A DNA stretch of 9,414 nt from assembly GCA_030632865.1 (NCBI GenBank), contig DAOVTY010000108.1, positions 1 to 9,414 on the forward strand, written 5' to 3'. The notes under the pieces were generated by a model, which worked only from the letters and a program-made list of their open reading frames with translations, was not told the DNA's origin and made no database searches. This stretch comes from Bacteroidota bacterium. Its GTDB lineage: Bacteria > Bacteroidota > Bacteroidia > Bacteroidales > Prolixibacteraceae. Below are positions 6,984-9,414 of the stretch, one piece after another. The stretch's first letter is position 1. Every line of letters begins with the position of its first letter. A program made the position numbers and the translations under genes.

Positions 6984-7013
6984 ATTTTGTTTTTATAAGA
7001 GTTAAAACAAAAT
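6984..7013. repeat. Perfect 10-bp inverted repeat at the lipase-like gene leader
   Basis: ATTTTGTTTT (6984-6993) and AAAACAAAAT (7004-7013) are exact complements with a 10-base spacer. The repeat begins one base upstream of the lipase-like ATG and overlaps the minus-strand -7 box at 7008-7015. It could be an operator or a leader hairpin that hides the translation start. Confidence 0.45.
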
Positions 7014-7015
7014 TA
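7008..7015 (-). promoter_or_regulatory. Bacteroidota -7 box of the lipase-like gene
   Basis: The minus strand reads TAATTTTG, an exact TAnnTTTG match, 25 bases before the ATG at 6982. This predicts a leader of about 18-20 bases. A -33 TTTG is not evident. For the divergent ThuA gene on the plus strand I see only imperfect boxes, such as TTAATTTG at 7152-7159. Confidence 0.5.
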
Positions 7016-7183
7016 GTTAAAAAAAGTTGACTTGAATAATTTGATTTGATTTTATCTCTATCTGTTTTGTTGCGACTACTAAATTGTTAATTTTATTGAT
7101 TTAAAAGTAAACAGTAAAGTTTGTATCTAATATTTCTCGCAAACTGATTGATTAATTTGCCTTTATTTCAATAATTTAAAATT

Positions 7184-7888
7184 ATGAAACAAATAGTATT
7201 GGTTCTTTCCTTTTTATTTTTTGGATATTTGTTAAGTGCTCAACCCGTTAAAATAATGTTGATTACCGGTGGTCATAGTTTTGATGAAGTTGAATTTTTT
7301 GAAATGTTTGATGGTATGGAAGGAATTGATTATGAGAATTTTGAGCAGCCAAAAGCTAATATAAAACTTGAGAAGGACTTGGCAGAAGATTTTGATGTTT
7401 TGGTTTTTTACGATATGTGGAAAACTATAACTGAAAGCCAAAAAGATGCATATTTGAAATTAACAGAGCAGGGAAAACCATTTTTGTTTTTGCACCATTC
7501 AATTGTATCGTATCAAAAATGGCCGGAGTTTGAGAAAATAGTTGGTGGTAAATATTTCGTAAAAAACGATAATGTTCCTCAAGAGTTGTTCTCAAATTTT
7601 GAGCACGATGTTTGGGTTTACAGTAAAGTTGAAACTTATACTCCAGTTACAAAGGGGTTTCGTGAGTTGCGTTTTTTCGATGAGGTGTATGGAAATGTTC
7701 GGGTTTCGGACAATGTAATTCCGCTTTTAAAAACCCGGCATCCAAAAAGTATGGAAGTAATTGCCTGGGAGAATAAATATAATGAATCGAAAATAGTTTA
7801 TATTCAGCCCGGGCACGACAAAAGAGCTTTTGAAGATCCGGATTATCAAAAGCTTCTGTTACAAGCAATTCAATATTTAGTAAAATAA
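7184..7888 (+). CDS. Exported ThuA-like domain protein
   Basis: This 234-residue protein starts with a Sec signal peptide (residues 1-20, ending LLSAQ). A single ThuA-like domain with a class I glutamine-amidotransferase-like fold follows. Visible landmarks are LITGGHSFD (26-34), the strand DVLVFYD (71-77), FLHHSIVSYQKWPEF (102-116), FFDEVYG (164-170) and the closing PGHD (209-212). ThuA proteins are linked to trehalose/maltitol use in rhizobia and are often found with sugar dehydrogenases, but their exact reaction is not settled. The gene is followed after 24 bases by an FHS-type sugar permease, so the pair is probably one operon for uptake and processing of a sugar derivative. Export places this copy in the periplasm, unlike the original rhizobial ThuA, which works on imported sugars. 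Confidence 0.88.
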   Translation: MKQIVLVLSFLFFGYLLSAQPVKIMLITGGHSFDEVEFFEMFDGMEGIDYENFEQPKANIKLEKDLAEDFDVLVFYDMWKTITESQKDAYLKLTEQGKPFLFLHHSIVSYQKWPEFEKIVGGKYFVKNDNVPQELFSNFEHDVWVYSKVETYTPVTKGFRELRFFDEVYGNVRVSDNVIPLLKTRHPKSMEVIAWENKYNESKIVYIQPGHDKRAFEDPDYQKLLLQAIQYLVK

Positions 7889-7912
7889 ACCTAATTAAAA
7901 TTAAATTCTATT

Positions 7913-9232
7913 ATGGAAAATGTAAATCGAAAACGTCTTTTTATTGCAAGTAGTTTAGCATTGTTAGTTACTGCAATTTCTTTTGCGATAAGAGCAAAAA
8001 TTCAAGATGATTTTTCAACAGATTATGGATTAACTCTCGAAGAAATTGGTTGGGCTTTTGCTCCTGCTTTTTGGGGGTTTGCTGTGGCAATGTTTGTCGG
8101 TGGTTTTATAATCGACATTGTAAAAACAAGAACCATTATTTGGTTGGCTTTTGGAATGCACTTTGTGGGAATTGTAATGTTGTTACTTGCCAAAGATATT
8201 ACCTCATTGTTTATTGCTAATGTTTTTATTGGATTTGGAAATGGTAGTGTTGAAGCTGCATGCAATCCACTTGTGGCAACTTTATTTCCCGATAAGAAAA
8301 CAAAAATGCTCAATCGTTTTCACGTTTGGTTTCCTGGCGGTATTGTAATTGGAGCAATTTTGGCTTGGTTGGTTATGGATACCTTGGATTTATCGTGGCA
8401 ATTTTATGTTAGCTTTTTATTTATTCCTTTATTTATTTATGGTTATTTATTTTTAGGTCAAAAAATTCCAGAAACAGAACGCGTAACAAGTGGTGTAAGC
8501 TATAAAGAAATGATGAGAAATGTAGGGGCACCATATACAATAACTGCAACTGTTATTTTAATGATTTTAGTAGCAACAGTACCTTCTATAAATATTAGTT
8601 TCGACAGTGCATTGCCATTTATAATAGTTGGGGTAATTGCACTTCTGATAATTATTGAGTCAAAAGCAATAAACAAAATAGGCTTGCTATTTCCACTTAT
8701 ATTCTTTTGCATGTTATTAAGTGCTTCAACCGAATTAGGAACAAATCAGTGGATTGATGCTTTGCTAGCGGAAAAGGGTATAAACTCAATGATTGTGTTG
8801 GTTTGGGTTGCTGGAATTATGGCTGTTGGACGTTTCTTTGCAGGTGGATTAATACACCGTTTAAATCCCATTGGAGTATTGTTGGGGTCTTCAATAATTT
8901 CGGTTATTGGTTTGTATTTGCTTAGCATAGCCACTGGTCCTGTAATGACATTGGCAGCGGCTGCAGTATTTGCAGTGGGTGTTTGTTATTTCTGGCCAAC
9001 CATGATTGGAGTAACTTCAGAATATGTACCTAAAAGTGGAGCTTTGGGAATGTCAATTTTAGGAGGAGCAGGTTTTGTTGCCACTTCAATGGTTTTACCA
9101 ATTATGGGAAAATCTATTGATTTAGATGGAGGTCAAACTACTTATCAAAATATGATGATTTTGCCAATTATTTTGATTGTTGCTTTTATCGGACTATATA
9201 TGCTTACAAAAAATAAAAAAGCAGATTCTTAG
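7913..9232 (+). CDS. MFS sugar permease, FHS/FucP-like
   Basis: This 439-residue protein has about twelve hydrophobic helices. The loop after helix 2 carries a variant of the MFS signature (GGFIIDIVKTRT, 63-74). The segment EAACNPLVATLFP (114-126), followed by LNRFHVWFPGG (133-143), matches the pattern of the fucose-galactose-glucose:H+ symporter (FHS) group. A related signature occurs in the second half (GRFFAGGLIHRLNP, 306-319). Length is normal and no signal peptide is expected. The likely role is proton-coupled import of a monosaccharide or small sugar derivative across the inner membrane. The gene begins 24 bases after the ThuA-like stop with no intervening terminator, so the two are likely co-transcribed. 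A strong terminator follows at 9276. Confidence 0.92.
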   Translation: MENVNRKRLFIASSLALLVTAISFAIRAKIQDDFSTDYGLTLEEIGWAFAPAFWGFAVAMFVGGFIIDIVKTRTIIWLAFGMHFVGIVMLLLAKDITSLFIANVFIGFGNGSVEAACNPLVATLFPDKKTKMLNRFHVWFPGGIVIGAILAWLVMDTLDLSWQFYVSFLFIPLFIYGYLFLGQKIPETERVTSGVSYKEMMRNVGAPYTITATVILMILVATVPSINISFDSALPFIIVGVIALLIIIESKAINKIGLLFPLIFFCMLLSASTELGTNQWIDALLAEKGINSMIVLVWVAGIMAVGRFFAGGLIHRLNPIGVLLGSSIISVIGLYLLSIATGPVMTLAAAAVFAVGVCYFWPTMIGVTSEYVPKSGALGMSILGGAGFVATSMVLPIMGKSIDLDGGQTTYQNMMILPIILIVAFIGLYMLTKNKKADS

Positions 9233-9275
9233 TAGTTTACTTTAGAGATGCCTTATAGATATTAAAAACATTCAT

Positions 9276-9322
9276 GAACCGTTTCTTTTATTTGTTGAAT
9301 AGAGGGAACGGTTTTTTGTTTT
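9276..9322 (+). terminator. Intrinsic terminator of the ThuA/MFS operon
   Basis: The arm beginning AACCGTTTC (9277-9285) pairs with GGAACGGTT (9305-9313), and the stem continues inward to about 14 bp (9277-9290 with 9300-9313, including G-U pairs) around a 9-base loop. The run TTTTTTG follows directly from 9312. This is a typical rho-independent structure, 43 bases after the MFS stop codon. Confidence 0.85.
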
Positions 9323-9346
9323 ACGACTTTTTATTTATTGGAAATA

Positions 9347-9354
9347 TAAATTTG
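9347..9354 (+). promoter_or_regulatory. Bacteroidota -7 box upstream of the right-edge gene
   Basis: TAAATTTG is an exact TAnnTTTG match, 34 bases before the ATG at 9389 and just beyond the operon terminator. It predicts a leader of about 28 bases. No clear TTTG is present at the expected -33 spacing. Confidence 0.45.
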
Positions 9355-9388
9355 TTATTTCTTCACAATCACTTAGATATAGAAAATC

Positions 9389-9414
9389 ATGACAGCACAA
9401 GCAGTTCAACAAGA
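9389..9414 (+). CDS. Start of a truncated downstream gene (product unknown)
   Basis: An ATG at 9389 opens a frame reading MTAQAVQQ before the window ends, so only the first eight residues are visible. It has its own upstream -7 box and sits behind a terminator, which supports a real, independently transcribed gene start. The product cannot be identified. Confidence 0.5.

Noticed and set aside
8023..8934. Minus-strand frames (62-96 codons) opposite the MFS permease
   Set aside because: Their composition is that of reverse-translated transmembrane helices, and no independent evidence supports expression.
57..9232. The whole window as a defence island or mobile element
   Set aside because: No transposase, integrase, nuclease, helicase, toxin-antitoxin, CRISPR or tRNA-flanked repeat was found; all genes fit metabolic or transport families with similar base composition.

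Overview
The window is AT-rich and most likely comes from a member of the Bacteroidota. The evidence is low G+C, intergenic -7 boxes of the Bacteroidota form TAnnTTTG, A/T-rich leaders without clear Shine-Dalgarno sequences, signal peptides ending in SAQ or YSQ, and a lipoprotein with an acidic stretch just after the lipobox cysteine. No rRNA, tRNA, CRISPR array, insertion sequence or phage gene was seen. It looks like ordinary chromosome carrying transport and carbohydrate or ester metabolism genes.

Layout. (1) 57-812, plus strand: a TauE/SafE-type anion permease. (2) 878-2397, minus strand: a two-gene unit in which a YqaB/beta-phosphoglucomutase-like HAD phosphatase overlaps the start of an AEC (auxin efflux carrier) permease by 16 bases. 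(3) 2521-3762, minus strand: an NRAMP-superfamily transporter whose canonical metal-binding motifs are both replaced. This is the most unusual protein in the window. (4) 4044-4883, plus strand: a secreted GH16 (laminarinase-like) glucanase. It runs tail to tail, with a 17-base gap, into a minus-strand secreted SIMPL-domain protein (4901-5635). Behind that is a minus-strand lipoprotein alpha/beta hydrolase of the secretory-lipase type (5732-6982). (5) 7184-9232, plus strand: a probable operon of an exported ThuA-like protein and an FHS/FucP-like sugar MFS permease, closed by a strong intrinsic terminator. (6) From 9389: the first codons of another gene, with its own -7 box.

Functional picture. 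Four of the nine complete genes are membrane permeases, and four others carry export signals. The GH16 enzyme and the lipase could release sugars or acyl groups outside the inner membrane. The ThuA/MFS pair could process and import a small sugar derivative, and the HAD phosphatase could remove phosphate from a sugar phosphate. These links are inferred from gene families and order only. There is no SusC/SusD pair and no regulator gene, so this is not a classical polysaccharide utilisation locus. I found no convincing new multi-gene system. The best leads are the motif-deviant NRAMP protein, the exported ThuA/MFS operon, the coupled HAD/AEC pair, and several perfect inverted repeats at promoters.
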